From: SAR324 cluster bacterium
GTDB taxonomy: Bacteria > SAR324 > NAC60-12
Direction: 5' to 3'
Assembly: GCA_015231885.1 (NCBI GenBank)
Contig: JADGAT010000029.1
Location: 1 to 53,664 of the forward strand
DNA length: 53,664 nucleotides
Both the position numbers and the translations under genes were made by a program. Below are positions 32,592-42,310 of this stretch, one piece after another. A model generated the notes under the pieces. That model had not been told where the DNA came from and made no database searches. It was given only the letters and a program-made list of their open reading frames with translations. Position 1 is the stretch's first letter. Every line of letters starts with the position of its first letter.

Positions 32592-33809
32592 ATGAAAATA
32601 GAAACCGTTTTTAACATTTTTTCCTGGTATGAGGAGATCAAAAAAAGTGGAAAACCTGTTGCATGGTGCTCTGCCTTTGCGCCAGTAGAATTTTTAATGG
32701 CCGCTGGGGTGATCCCGGTTTTTCCAGAAAATCATGCAGCCATGCTCGGAGCCATTCAAACAAGGAGGGATTTTGATCATCCCTATTCAGCTCCAGCAAT
32801 TGAAAAAGCTGAATCCATTGGATTGCAGTCTCCGAAATTATGTACCTATGCTTTGTCGGACCTGGGGATTTTACTAGGAGGTCCACGCTCTCCCATTCGG
32901 GGCTTACCCAAACCTGACTTTTTTTATGCCTGTGATAGCCAATGTCAGGTAGTGGAACGCTGGGGAGATCAAGTCCAGGATATTTTATCGACCTCTCAGG
33001 CTTCCATTCCTCATTATGTGCTGCATGCACCCAGTCTTGTCAAAAAAGAAGAACACAGTCCGCAAGAACTAGATGATTTCCGAGGACAAATTGAACGTCA
33101 CATTGATGCAATGTGCAAATATCTGGGTACCACTTTCAGCGAAAGTCGTCTGAAGGAAGTTACCATAGAAGCAGAACGAGCGAACCAATTATGGCAGCAG
33201 TGTCTGGAACTGGCAAAACATCAACCGACTCCCTGGTCAAACACAGATGCGTTTACGGCAATGGCTCCCATTGTGATTGCACGCGGCACCAAACAATGCA
33301 CAGCTTATTATCAGCAGCTGCATGATGAATTGTCGCAACGTGTGGAAAAAAAAATACAGGCCGTTTCGGAGGAGCGCACCCGTTTATTGTGGGATGCCAT
33401 TCCCATTTGGCCTAGGAAAGATTGGATTGCCCAATTTGCGGCAGAACGCCAAGCCGTTTTTGTTGCCAGTACCTACACCCATAGCTGGTGGTTTCATTTT
33501 GATGTGGACGATCCAGTAAACAGTCTGGTCAAGCGATATGCCTGGAATACCATGAATCGTTCAACACAATGGATCTTAGATTGGACTCTTGGCCTGGTCA
33601 ATGATTATGCTGTTGATGGAATCGTTTGCCATTGGAATGCCAGTTGCGGAATCTGGAACAGTTATGTCAAACGGAGGCTTTCGGGCTATGAAGCAGCGGG
33701 GATTCCCTATCAGGTCATAGCCGCTGATATGGTAGACGCACGTGCCTTTGATGAGGTGACGGTGAGTCAACAGTTATCGGAGTTTATTGAAAAATTGCAA
33801 AAAAAATAA
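32592..33809 (+). CDS. 2-hydroxyacyl-CoA dehydratase subunit-like protein (HgdB/BcrC fold)
   Basis: The protein has 405 residues. The start resembles the family: KPVAWCSAFAPVEFLMAAGVIPVFPE, which I place at residues 21-46. Conserved cysteines that could hold a 4Fe-4S cluster are Cys84 (LCTYALSDLG), Cys114 and Cys118 (YACDSQC), and one near the C-terminus in HWNASCGIWNS. Members remove water from 2-hydroxyacyl-CoA or reduce benzoyl-CoA, normally as a heterodimer with an ATP-driven activator carrying its own 4Fe-4S cluster. Neither a partner nor an activator is encoded nearby, which is unusual. It follows the amidinotransferase remnant and may be an orphan from an older cluster or depend on a distant activator. 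Confidence 0.75.
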   Translation: MKIETVFNIFSWYEEIKKSGKPVAWCSAFAPVEFLMAAGVIPVFPENHAAMLGAIQTRRDFDHPYSAPAIEKAESIGLQSPKLCTYALSDLGILLGGPRSPIRGLPKPDFFYACDSQCQVVERWGDQVQDILSTSQASIPHYVLHAPSLVKKEEHSPQELDDFRGQIERHIDAMCKYLGTTFSESRLKEVTIEAERANQLWQQCLELAKHQPTPWSNTDAFTAMAPIVIARGTKQCTAYYQQLHDELSQRVEKKIQAVSEERTRLLWDAIPIWPRKDWIAQFAAERQAVFVASTYTHSWWFHFDVDDPVNSLVKRYAWNTMNRSTQWILDWTLGLVNDYAVDGIVCHWNASCGIWNSYVKRRLSGYEAAGIPYQVIAADMVDARAFDEVTVSQQLSEFIEKLQKK

Positions 33810-33942
33810 ATCAAACGGTGACAGCAAAATGGCTTCCCACACGAAAATAGAAAGGAATCTTGTTGATTTTTCTTTTTTTTGATAAAGGTTTCGTTTAGTG
33901 ATGAGCAGAGTTTGAATCAGGCACATCCTTCGGGAGTCTAAA

Positions 33943-35388
33943 ATGAAAATACAATTTATTTTACTGTTTCTTTGCGTTGTAGTGATTTTTCCAGCATGGG
34001 GGCAGGCAGAGCCAACCAGAGGTATTAAGCAGGTGCAGGACCAGCGACGGATTGCTTTGGTTATTGGTAATTCAGATTACCAGAAAATGGGCAGGCTGCT
34101 CAACCCTGAAAATGATGCGGCCGACATGGCCACTGCCCTTACCGATTCGGGATTCCAAGTCACTTTGAAAACCAATTTAGATCGGACACAAATGCGCCAG
34201 GCCATCCGGGATTTTGGAGATGAATTAAGAAATGGAGCAATGGGTTTGTTTTATTTTGCAGGGCATGGGGTGCAGGTGAATGGTTCCAATTATCTGATTC
34301 CTGTGGGCGCAAATATCCAGAGGGAAGATGAGGTAGAAGACACAGCAGTGGATGCTAACTTGATATTACGAAAAATGAAAAGTGCCTCCAACGAATTGAA
34401 TTTAGTCGTACTGGATGCCTGTCGAAATAATCCGTTTTATCGCAGCTTTCGTAATGCTAACAAAGGATTGGCAAGGATGGATGCGCCAAAAGGAACTTTT
34501 ATCATTTATTCCACTCGCCCTGGACAAGTAGCGCTCGATGGAAAAGGGAGAAACAGTCCGTTTGTCAAGCAATTCCTGGAACAAATGAAAGTGCCGGGCC
34601 TGGAAGTTGGATTGATGATGCGTGAAATTGCAGAAGGACTGGAACTGGAAACAGGCAGCCGGCAAGTTCCCTGGATGGAAGGATTGATCACAGGACGATT
34701 TTATTTTACTCCGCAGCTGCCAACCTTTTCCGAAAAGGAAGAGGAAGCATGGAGTGTGGTTAAGGATTCCAATGATTTGGATGTAGTGCAAATGTTTTTG
34801 CAAGATTTCCCGGATGGCAAATACGCTTTTCCTGCACGGGTTAAGTTAAAGAATTTGACTCCTCCTGATCCACAACGTGATCAACTGGCTGATCAGGTGG
34901 TTGAAGCAATCCAGTTGCATGCTGGAGATGACCCAAAGGCGGGACGTGTTGTTAAAAAATATGTCGATACCTATGGTTTGAATGACCTCAAAGCACGCTT
35001 GCGTCTGAGCACTCTGGAAAAATACAAGCTGGGTGTTCTTTATCGTAATGGCTATGGGCTTGAGATCAATAATGTTGAAGCTGTTTTTTGGTTCAAACAG
35101 TCAGCTCAGAAAGGGCACAGCTGGGCCCAGACTCGTCTGGGATTTATGTTTCGCAATGGTTTGGGTGCCGGACAGGATTTTTCTGAAGCTCTGTCCTGGT
35201 ATCAGAAAGCAGCAGACCAGGGGCATGCTCAGGCACAGTTCAACCTGGGAGGAATGTACTGGAAAGGGTACGGAATTCCTAAAGATAAGAAACAGGCCGT
35301 GGTCTATTATCAAAAAGCGGCAAACCAGGGACATCGTATGGCACAACGAGTTGTTAGCTTGATAGGGGATGGCTCTGACTATGAATAG
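33943..35388 (+). CDS. Exported caspase-like protease (C14) with Sel1 repeats
   Basis: The 481-residue protein starts after a GGGAG site. A Sec signal peptide covers about residues 1-22. The caspase-like p20 domain runs from about 34 to 260, with the catalytic dyad His108 (FAGHGVQ) and Cys160 (LDACRNNP) intact and the family RIALVIGNSDY strand at its start. About three Sel1-type repeats (roughly 355-475) follow, with YRNGYG, FRNGLG and YWKGYG loops, a usual protein-interaction module. Bacterial caspase-Sel1 proteins are known, but the substrate cannot be deduced. It heads a group of genes for exported proteins and is probably expressed separately from the dehydratase gene 133 bases upstream. 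Confidence 0.9.
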   Translation: MKIQFILLFLCVVVIFPAWGQAEPTRGIKQVQDQRRIALVIGNSDYQKMGRLLNPENDAADMATALTDSGFQVTLKTNLDRTQMRQAIRDFGDELRNGAMGLFYFAGHGVQVNGSNYLIPVGANIQREDEVEDTAVDANLILRKMKSASNELNLVVLDACRNNPFYRSFRNANKGLARMDAPKGTFIIYSTRPGQVALDGKGRNSPFVKQFLEQMKVPGLEVGLMMREIAEGLELETGSRQVPWMEGLITGRFYFTPQLPTFSEKEEEAWSVVKDSNDLDVVQMFLQDFPDGKYAFPARVKLKNLTPPDPQRDQLADQVVEAIQLHAGDDPKAGRVVKKYVDTYGLNDLKARLRLSTLEKYKLGVLYRNGYGLEINNVEAVFWFKQSAQKGHSWAQTRLGFMFRNGLGAGQDFSEALSWYQKAADQGHAQAQFNLGGMYWKGYGIPKDKKQAVVYYQKAANQGHRMAQRVVSLIGDGSDYE

Positions 35389-35459
35389 GTACTTGATTCA
35401 CGATCATCCATATTTTTAAATTTATGAACTTGAATAACAAAACCATCAAAGGGGGATAT

Positions 35460-36104
35460 ATGAATAAATATTCAAATTTACTGATATCAATTGCAGCAGC
35501 ATTACTATTTACTATTTCTGGATGCTCATCGTTTCCAGATGATCCAGAAGATAAACTGATTTTCACGGATGACTTCAATAGATCCAGCAGTGCAACGGTT
35601 GGAAATGGTTGGTTGGAAGATCCCAACGGCTCAGGCTGTGGTCCTAAGGATATTACTGGAGCCATTTCAAAAAACATGTTGTACTTTGATTTTGTGGATG
35701 CTCAAAGCCATGCTCATGTCGAGTATAGCATTGAAGGGGCCATCGCTAGGCTGGAGTATGACTATACCCCCCAATTTGCAAATGACACTCTGACCAGCAT
35801 GTATGCCCAAATCCTTTTCAGAGACAAAGAGGGAAAAACATTGGGAACAATTCAATATTTCAGGGTAAATGAAGGGTATGAGCCAGTTGCAACCACCCCC
35901 ACTTTTTACCAGGATTATGGAACCGTTCCCTTCGATGGAACAACTCAGTATGTGTCGATTGATGCAAGAAAAATTTTAAATACTCTCTTAACAGGAGTCG
36001 ACCCAGGTAAAATCGCAACTACGGCGATACAACTCACGTTCAGTGCCGGATGGTGCAACACAACAGCCAGGGGCTATTTTGATAATGTAAAGGTCTACGA
36101 GTAA
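35460..36104 (+). CDS. Small lipoprotein, beta-sandwich-like, function unknown
   Basis: The start is set at 35460 because GGGGG precedes it and a lipoprotein signal follows directly (Cys22 in FTISGC). The 214-residue product has a mature part opening LIFTDDFNRSSSATVGNGW, a pattern shared by concanavalin/LamG-like jelly-roll domains, and ending GYFDNVKVYE, also typical. It has two cysteine-containing loops (GSGCGPKD and SAGWCNT) that might pair. It is predicted to be lipid-anchored and exposed outside the inner membrane. It precedes a larger LamG lipoprotein by 16 bases, so the two are probably co-transcribed. Confidence 0.75.
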   Translation: MNKYSNLLISIAAALLFTISGCSSFPDDPEDKLIFTDDFNRSSSATVGNGWLEDPNGSGCGPKDITGAISKNMLYFDFVDAQSHAHVEYSIEGAIARLEYDYTPQFANDTLTSMYAQILFRDKEGKTLGTIQYFRVNEGYEPVATTPTFYQDYGTVPFDGTTQYVSIDARKILNTLLTGVDPGKIATTAIQLTFSAGWCNTTARGYFDNVKVYE

Positions 36105-36120
36105 GGTTTTTTGAAGGTGC

Positions 36121-37920
36121 ATGGGGATGTTTAAAAAACTTTGTGTTCTTGGATTGATGTCCGTAGCCGTTTCCTGCACTTCTCCAGAAGAGATCCCTGT
36201 TGATTGTGAAGATGAAACAAATGTTAAGTGTTCTTCGGATACTTCTCAATTTTCATCTGGAGGAATGGGCTCTGGAAAAGTTGCTGGTGCTGCTGGAGGA
36301 GCCCTTTTACTTGGTGCCGCATCCAGTGGTGCCAATTCAAAGAGCAGTAACGACTCTGCGACGGACATTTCCTCCAACAAATCTTTGATTCCCATCAACC
36401 GGAAAATCATGCGCCATGATGGGGAAGACCAGGGCTTGGTGCTGTTGGTGGAAAGTACCAATATTTATGGAACCTATTTACCTGGATCAGTGGTACAGGC
36501 TACTATCAACTGGCAGTTTCCTCATAGTGAAAATACGGATACTGTTTATCTTGGCAGGATATTTGGAGATTGGGAATGTGAGTTCCCTGGAGGTTGGATT
36601 TGCGACAAGTCTCTGACGGATATTGATGTTCGGTTTCCCGTTATCGGAGAAACCCGCACGGAAAGGTTCAACTTTACTGCTCCAGAAGAACCCGGAATTT
36701 ATCTATTGCGCATGATCCTTAATTCATCTACGACCTACCCTGAAAACTGGGGAGATTTGCAGCACTATCGATATGATTTTATTTTTGAGGTGCGTGGGCA
36801 TGATGATTTGTCTCCCGATGATGCTATTTGGTATATTGGCAGAGGGGATGGAGCACGGGTCTGGAATGAAGAGGATGTGGGTTCTCATGTGCTTGCTCTG
36901 AAAAGTGAGAATATCATTGATAAGACCTACGGGCTTGGTGAAAAGGTAACGGCTGATTTCACATGGGGATTTCCCTATGGCGAAAACCGCAATGCCATAT
37001 TCAGCTGCAATGCTTTTGGCAGTTGGGATCATGAAAATCAAATTGAGGCTTTTTATCTGGGTAAACCGATGCCAAAAGACGAGTTAGAATCAGATGTCTT
37101 TTCTTTTACGGCGCCTTCTTCTCCAGGAGTCTATTCCTTAAGATTGATTTTTAATTCAGCTTTTGATTATGCCACTTCTTTTACAGGCGCTACCCACTAT
37201 TTTGCAGATCTGGTTTTTAATGTTGCTGATACCGATTTACCATTAGGGGATCTCCAGCTTTATTATCCCTTCAATGGTAATGCGAATGACGAAAGTGGGA
37301 GTGAGGTTCATCCCTCTCTGCTTGAGGCTACTTTAGATTTCGATCGAAAGGGCAATCCAAATAGTGCTTATAGTTTTGTTGGAGTGGATCATGTGAATTA
37401 TCAGTTTATATATTTTGATATGGATGATGTCATAGGAGGCATGGATTCATTTACCATGAGCGTGTGGTTCAAGGCTTCTGAAATCACCTCCGAATCATCT
37501 GTATTGACTTCCCTCACTGACGATTTTGGTCAGTTTAGCCTGGGCCCCAATTCCAGAGTGAATGACAAGATATCTTTTCGTGTGAACATTGGAGAGGGAG
37601 ACTATACTAATATTGAAATTGTGAGCGATGATCCAGTCATTAACAATCAATGGTATCATGTAGCAGTGGTTTATGATGGCAATTCACTGAGGATGTATGT
37701 CAATAATGAACTTCAGGAAAATAGTGAGCTCATTTCCGGTGCAATTACATTGAATACTACCCCCACAGGATTAGCATTGTGGATTGGTGCAGAGCATAGA
37801 AACCAGACCAATTTCAATAGTCCAGAGGGTTATACAGGCTTTACCGGGAGTATTGATGATATCAGGTTATACAGTCGAGCCTTGAGTGCTTCTGAAGTGT
37901 CTTTGTTGTATGATGAGTAA
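36121..37920 (+). CDS. LamG-domain lipoprotein
   Basis: The start is at 36121, or at a second in-frame ATG at 36127. The lipobox cysteine lies in SVAVSC near residue 19. A low-complexity Gly/Ala/Ser linker (GKVAGAAGGALLLGAASSG) follows. Two repeated beta-rich units come next (about 95-225 and 250-405), both containing TFxW-like and FTAP...PGxYLLRMIxNS elements. The C-terminal LamG/concanavalin domain (about 410-599) carries YPFNGNANDESG, FTMSVWFKAS, QWYHVAVVYDG and GSIDDIRLYSRALSASEV. LamG domains usually bind glycans or proteins at the surface. The gene is convergent with the M48 protease gene, ten bases apart. Confidence 0.85.
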   Translation: MGMFKKLCVLGLMSVAVSCTSPEEIPVDCEDETNVKCSSDTSQFSSGGMGSGKVAGAAGGALLLGAASSGANSKSSNDSATDISSNKSLIPINRKIMRHDGEDQGLVLLVESTNIYGTYLPGSVVQATINWQFPHSENTDTVYLGRIFGDWECEFPGGWICDKSLTDIDVRFPVIGETRTERFNFTAPEEPGIYLLRMILNSSTTYPENWGDLQHYRYDFIFEVRGHDDLSPDDAIWYIGRGDGARVWNEEDVGSHVLALKSENIIDKTYGLGEKVTADFTWGFPYGENRNAIFSCNAFGSWDHENQIEAFYLGKPMPKDELESDVFSFTAPSSPGVYSLRLIFNSAFDYATSFTGATHYFADLVFNVADTDLPLGDLQLYYPFNGNANDESGSEVHPSLLEATLDFDRKGNPNSAYSFVGVDHVNYQFIYFDMDDVIGGMDSFTMSVWFKASEITSESSVLTSLTDDFGQFSLGPNSRVNDKISFRVNIGEGDYTNIEIVSDDPVINNQWYHVAVVYDGNSLRMYVNNELQENSELISGAITLNTTPTGLALWIGAEHRNQTNFNSPEGYTGFTGSIDDIRLYSRALSASEVSLLYDE

Positions 37921-37930
37921 GAACACTCAT

Positions 37931-40117
37931 TTACTGAGAAGCTGTTTTCAAATAAACCCGAGCTTCTGATTTTTCCACACCGGTTTCTGTTTTACGGAAT
38001 TCCTGCAGGTTTTTGAAATCGTTTAACGGAGTGGTGGAGGCAAATGCCATGATCATTTCCCGACCACAGTTTGTTTCACAAGACAGCTGCCACTTCGCAT
38101 ATTTGGTTAAATCATGAGTGACCCCTTTTTTTAATTTGGCAATCGGCATGTATTTTAAGGGGTACAGCGTGGTGTGGTTTCCTCCGGCATCCAGGTAAAT
38201 CACTTTCACATAGCTGTCTTTTTCGCTTTTAAAAAAAACTTTCAGTTCTTCTCCTTCCTTGTACAAGGCCCCATTTTTTTTATTGATAGTGAGTTCAATT
38301 TGATAGTCCTGTTGTGATAATTCAGATGCGGATGAACGTTTTTTTACTATGGACTTTTGATGGAATTTGGAATTTGGATTGAAGTGCACCAGGGAGGTTG
38401 TGTTTCCTTTCTGCATGTCCACAGCAAACTCAGGATAGATCCATGTTTCATTGTTTGCATTATGGATGATGTGTAATGGTTTGCCATATTTCTGCTGGAA
38501 TTCTTTATCTGTCCATTGTTTCTGAGGAACATGTTCCACCAAATCCACATAATCATTGTAGTAGGAGTCCGTGAGTACCAACACTTTGAGCTGGGGTGAA
38601 CGGTAAATGGTTCCCTGAAAAGATCCTATAGCAAATTTATGTCCTTTTGGCAAAGTATGAAGTTGTTTCGCTGTTCCGGAATCAAGAAGCCCTATGGGAA
38701 TAGGGGACGGTTCCACAAACTTTTTTGTTGACCTTGCTGGATCTTCCCGATGTCTTCTTTTTTCCAGTACCGTGGGATGAATAATAGAAAGATTGTATGA
38801 TGCGGGATGCTCCTGATTTTGCTGTGCAATTTGTTCCAAGAGGCCCTGGGCTTTAGAAAGGGTATCAATTTTTTCTTCCTGCCCATATAAGTACAAGGCA
38901 ATTGCTTTGTTATGCAATGCCATAGGATGTTGAGAATGCTGTGTCAGAATTTCCTCTACGATCCCAAGGGCTTTGGTGTATTTACCCGCAGTGATCAAAA
39001 CAGTGGAAAGGTTGATTTTAGGTTGTATCTGATACGGGGCCATCTCAACGGCTCGTTGCAGGTGGTGGGTGGCCTGATTGAGATGCTCAATTCCTGCTTT
39101 TTGATGCACACAGGAAGTCGCCAGCTCCCTGGTGAGCTGATAGCCCTTGGTTGTTTCTTCCAGTATTGTCGGCAATTGGAAGGTCAGTGCCGGAAATTCC
39201 TGACAACCTGATAAAATAGCCACGGCTTGCTGGTAATGGCTCAAACCAATATTGTTGTATACTTCCTGGCTGGGGAACTGCTGCAGAAAATTTTCCAGTA
39301 ATGCCGTAGCTTGTGTGTACCGCCCCAGTTGATATAACCTCACACCAAAGTGATACAATCCCAATTCGGCTGCGATGGTTTGAAATTGGGTTTCTAAAAA
39401 TTTGGCTCGAGTGTTCAAATTAGGATGAGAGATCCCATAAGCGAGATTCCCAACAACTTGCGACCCATAGTATTCAAAGAAACTGACACCGTTATGGTCC
39501 AAAATCACTCTAGGGTCATATCCGGCCATCGTCATGTATAAGATGCCATACGCATCTGCTTGAAGTTCCTTGGTTTGAGCAACTTTTCTGGCTTGTATCA
39601 CAGCTTCTGGTGAATAAGAGGCGACATTGGAGCAGCATTGGAGCAGGTGTTGCAAAATTTGATGTTCGGCATCTTTTTGGGAGCCATACGTTCTCAGCGC
39701 ATAAAACGCTTCTGTATGCCAGTAATCATCACGAGCCAGATGGGAAAGTTCATGTCCCAGCACAAATGCCATTCTTGCATCTCCTACATGAGGGGGCACT
39801 TCTTTGTACGCGAGGGTCAGTAATGGTTCCATGATGAGCACACTTCCATCAGGCAGTGCTTGTGCCAAATTTCCTTCACAGGAAAATGATTTTTCTTTGA
39901 CCATGACTAAACGAGGAATCCGTTTGCCTGACTTGTCGGCAACTGCCAAAACACGTTCAAATATCTTGTTTGCAGGAATGACTCCTGGATGATCAGTGGC
40001 CTCCAATGTCCCACATTCCTCTGCAAAAAATTGTCCTGTCTGCTTCAGCTGAGATTGTGCCTGGGCTGTCAGCAGCAAGGGAAGTAATAGTACCGAAAAG
40101 ATAAGGGGTAGTCGCAT
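37931..40117 (-). CDS. Exported M48 metalloprotease with TPR region and DUF4384-like C-terminus
   Basis: The start is set at the ATG 40117, where a signal peptide begins (LPLIFSVLLLPLLL...AQA) and an AAGGT lies upstream. A longer in-frame start at 40159 would bury this signal. The product has 728 residues. The zinc site HELSH is at 122-126 and the third ligand Glu184 lies in KELQADAYG, as in M48/BepA-type peptidases. A TPR-like helical region spans about 255-445 (QLGRYTQATALLENFL, AGKYTKALGIVEEIL). The C-terminal 120 residues resemble DUF4384 (GEELKVFFKSEKDSYVKVIYLD), a domain often found with caspase-like proteins. Periplasmic quality control or outer-membrane protein processing would be typical. 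Confidence 0.87.
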   Translation of the reverse strand: MRLPLIFSVLLLPLLLTAQAQSQLKQTGQFFAEECGTLEATDHPGVIPANKIFERVLAVADKSGKRIPRLVMVKEKSFSCEGNLAQALPDGSVLIMEPLLTLAYKEVPPHVGDARMAFVLGHELSHLARDDYWHTEAFYALRTYGSQKDAEHQILQHLLQCCSNVASYSPEAVIQARKVAQTKELQADAYGILYMTMAGYDPRVILDHNGVSFFEYYGSQVVGNLAYGISHPNLNTRAKFLETQFQTIAAELGLYHFGVRLYQLGRYTQATALLENFLQQFPSQEVYNNIGLSHYQQAVAILSGCQEFPALTFQLPTILEETTKGYQLTRELATSCVHQKAGIEHLNQATHHLQRAVEMAPYQIQPKINLSTVLITAGKYTKALGIVEEILTQHSQHPMALHNKAIALYLYGQEEKIDTLSKAQGLLEQIAQQNQEHPASYNLSIIHPTVLEKRRHREDPARSTKKFVEPSPIPIGLLDSGTAKQLHTLPKGHKFAIGSFQGTIYRSPQLKVLVLTDSYYNDYVDLVEHVPQKQWTDKEFQQKYGKPLHIIHNANNETWIYPEFAVDMQKGNTTSLVHFNPNSKFHQKSIVKKRSSASELSQQDYQIELTINKKNGALYKEGEELKVFFKSEKDSYVKVIYLDAGGNHTTLYPLKYMPIAKLKKGVTHDLTKYAKWQLSCETNCGREMIMAFASTTPLNDFKNLQEFRKTETGVEKSEARVYLKTASQ

Positions 40118-40226
40118 ATTGGTTGACCTTGTCTTGCAAAAAAAAGAAAAAACTATCAATATGTCTTAACAGATTTAATCACTTTTTAAAAATATATTTT
40201 CTATTTTTAAAAAATTATTGTTTTCC

Positions 40227-40238
40227 TGCCGTCTATTA
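40227..40238 (+). promoter_or_regulatory. Candidate promoter element TGCCGTCTATTA upstream of the sigma gene
   Basis: These twelve bases end three bases before the sigma-factor ATG and are identical to a site at 42710-42721 upstream of the STAS gene. CGTC-containing sequences are typical -10 elements for ECF sigma factors. If transcription starts about seven bases downstream, the sigma mRNA would be nearly leaderless. No canonical -35 was found; the upstream region is A/T-rich in both cases. Confidence 0.4.
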
Positions 40239-40241
40239 CTA

Positions 40242-41384
40242 ATGAATATTCTTAAACATTTGCTGAAGCGCTTTTTAAAACGATTGTTGCAGCAATTTGA
40301 AGACAAACTGGATATATTTATTCTCCGAGAAGGTACATTACTTTCATTAAAAGAGGAATTGTCTCCAGAAATAGGAGAACAACTCTGTCTTTTGTCTCAT
40401 CAACACTATGTGACCGGATCTTTCCTTGCTAGTGAATTGACTCGTATTTTAGGAAATAACGATCCAATCAAAGCAAAGATTTTCCAAAAGACAATAGACC
40501 CTCAGCGTCTGTTTGATATTGAGTTGCGTGATCAAAAAAAGACGATTGATGGTCCTATTCGCAGTATTGTGAAAGTGGTATGCAAACACTATCATGTGCG
40601 GAACGAAGATATAGACGATTGGGTCCAGCAAGTTTACACCAGGTTGACAGAAAATGATTTTCAAAAGATTTGCCGTTTTCAGGGAAACAGCTCTTTTTTG
40701 ACTTACCTGATGGTTGTTATTGAGCGTATTTGTATTGATGAAGCAAGAAATCGCTGGGGACGAACCGAAAGCCGAACAAGAGATCACATGGAAGAGCCTG
40801 ATCAATACTATGAGCATAAAAGGCCGTTAGATAATTCTCTTATTCATGGACAAGCGTCTTCAGAAGATTCATTTGATCATGAAATTTTCTGGAATACGAT
40901 AAAACCAAACCAGTTGACAGAAAAAGTAGCAACCCCCGAAGACCTGGCAATCATACGGGACACGGTTGCACAGTTTAGACAACAAGTGTATCAGGCAAAG
41001 GCATTGAAACTATTTCAATTGACTAAATCTTCTTTGGAGACCATCAAATTACAATCAGGTGATGCCGATGTTGCCAATAAGTTAAAAAAATTGTTGTATC
41101 AGGAGTACGAACGAGAAAATGGATTTGTGGAGGCCTTGCACAACACGATTGGTAAGTCAGAAACAGAACGCTGGGCAACATTGATTTTGGAAAACTCTTT
41201 TTGTATCCCTGAAAAGTATAAGCTGTTTTTAAAACGAGTGGAAGAAGGTCATTCTATTCTTCACATTGCAGAAGAACTGGAAATGACGCCTGGTTCTTTA
41301 TATGCAAGAGTACGTAAATTGAAAACCGAAATGCAGGCAAAGGGGTGGGATACAAATTTGGTTGAATATTTTTTTGAAAGGTGA
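40242..41384 (+). CDS. Sigma-70 family RNA polymerase sigma factor, atypical ECF-like
   Basis: The ATG at 40242 is preferred; a TTG at 40218 would read through the putative promoter. The 380-residue protein is about twice the usual ECF length. Region 2 lies at about 100-170 (DIDDWVQQVYTRLTENDF, STSFL-like SSFLTYLMVVIERICIDEARNRWGR). A long charged spacer follows. Region 4 is at the C-terminus (GHSILHIAEELEMTPGSLYARVRKLK). A basic N-terminal extension of about 90 residues has no recognised domain. The next gene encodes a zinc-finger anti-sigma three bases downstream, as expected for an ECF pair. Confidence 0.82.
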   Translation: MNILKHLLKRFLKRLLQQFEDKLDIFILREGTLLSLKEELSPEIGEQLCLLSHQHYVTGSFLASELTRILGNNDPIKAKIFQKTIDPQRLFDIELRDQKKTIDGPIRSIVKVVCKHYHVRNEDIDDWVQQVYTRLTENDFQKICRFQGNSSFLTYLMVVIERICIDEARNRWGRTESRTRDHMEEPDQYYEHKRPLDNSLIHGQASSEDSFDHEIFWNTIKPNQLTEKVATPEDLAIIRDTVAQFRQQVYQAKALKLFQLTKSSLETIKLQSGDADVANKLKKLLYQEYERENGFVEALHNTIGKSETERWATLILENSFCIPEKYKLFLKRVEEGHSILHIAEELEMTPGSLYARVRKLKTEMQAKGWDTNLVEYFFER

Positions 41385-41387
41385 AGA

Positions 41388-42308
41388 ATGAGACAGGGTT
41401 GTCCTTCCGTAGAAAATATTGCGGCATTGCTTGATCAGAATCTTCATGCTGAAAAAAGAAATGATATGATGGATCACATGGATGAGTGCGAACAATGTCA
41501 TGAGCTTTATGCACAGACAATGAAAACACAAGAAAATGTTGCATGGCTGCTGCTCAGAGAAAAACTCAAAGAGACTATCAGCATAGAGGCTTTACGGGGA
41601 CACAATCCTTGGCGTTATGTCCTGCTCTCAACTGTAGCTGCTGCATGTGTTCTCTTACTATGGATGCAGGTATGGCAGCCCGAGTTTCCTCTTTCGACAG
41701 GAAAAATGGCTGTTTTACTGACCCAGCAATCTTCCGCCGCAGAATTGCTGGATTTGGCTGACGAACCGGTTCCAAAAACCCCTCAAGCATTTGTTTCCCA
41801 GCAAGTACTCGAAAAAGAAGCGGTACAGATTGGAATCATACTGATGGATTTGGAATTGTCTTTTCTAGCAGGCAACAAAGACAAAGTTCAAGAGTATCTT
41901 CATTCATTGAATCATCATTTGACCATTATTGCTGAACCGGCGTCTATTGTAGCAACGTATCAAGAGACCTTACAAAAAATCAGAGATGGAGTGCCCCTTC
42001 AGCAATTAGTCAATCACAATGAATCAATCGATATGTTCTTTCGAAATCATCCCGTTGCTGTTTATTTTGAATTAGGAAAATGGACAGAATCTGGCAAGTT
42101 AGCAGCACGCGCAGGTGTTCCTGATTTCTTGGATCAGGCCGATGTGACTTATTTCCGTGAGCAATTGAACCCCACGAAAGCTCCGGACAAGGTCATGACC
42201 TATATTGAACTTATTGAAACGATCCGCAGCAAAGAAACGATTAGTTCAACAGAAATGACGCAGTTAGCTAATCTATTCTATGGAATCCAGCAGAATGTGA
42301 CCCCATAA
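41388..42308 (+). CDS. Anti-sigma factor with zinc-finger domain and one TM helix
   Basis: The 306-residue product starts with a ZAS-type cytoplasmic domain: His30, Cys34 and Cys37 in DHMDECEQC, plus His20 as a possible fourth ligand. One membrane helix follows at about residues 76-94 (YVLLSTVAAACVLLLWMQV). The external domain of about 210 residues has no recognisable fold. It is co-transcribed with the sigma factor three bases upstream, which it should sequester until a signal at the envelope. Degradation or release could involve proteases such as those encoded nearby, but nothing in the sequence shows this. Confidence 0.8.
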   Translation: MRQGCPSVENIAALLDQNLHAEKRNDMMDHMDECEQCHELYAQTMKTQENVAWLLLREKLKETISIEALRGHNPWRYVLLSTVAAACVLLLWMQVWQPEFPLSTGKMAVLLTQQSSAAELLDLADEPVPKTPQAFVSQQVLEKEAVQIGIILMDLELSFLAGNKDKVQEYLHSLNHHLTIIAEPASIVATYQETLQKIRDGVPLQQLVNHNESIDMFFRNHPVAVYFELGKWTESGKLAARAGVPDFLDQADVTYFREQLNPTKAPDKVMTYIELIETIRSKETISSTEMTQLANLFYGIQQNVTP

Positions 42309-42310
42309 TT

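Noticed and set aside
40218..40241. TTG start for the sigma factor at 40218
   Set aside because: It would translate the putative promoter 12-mer and lacks a ribosome site. The ATG at 40242 fits better.
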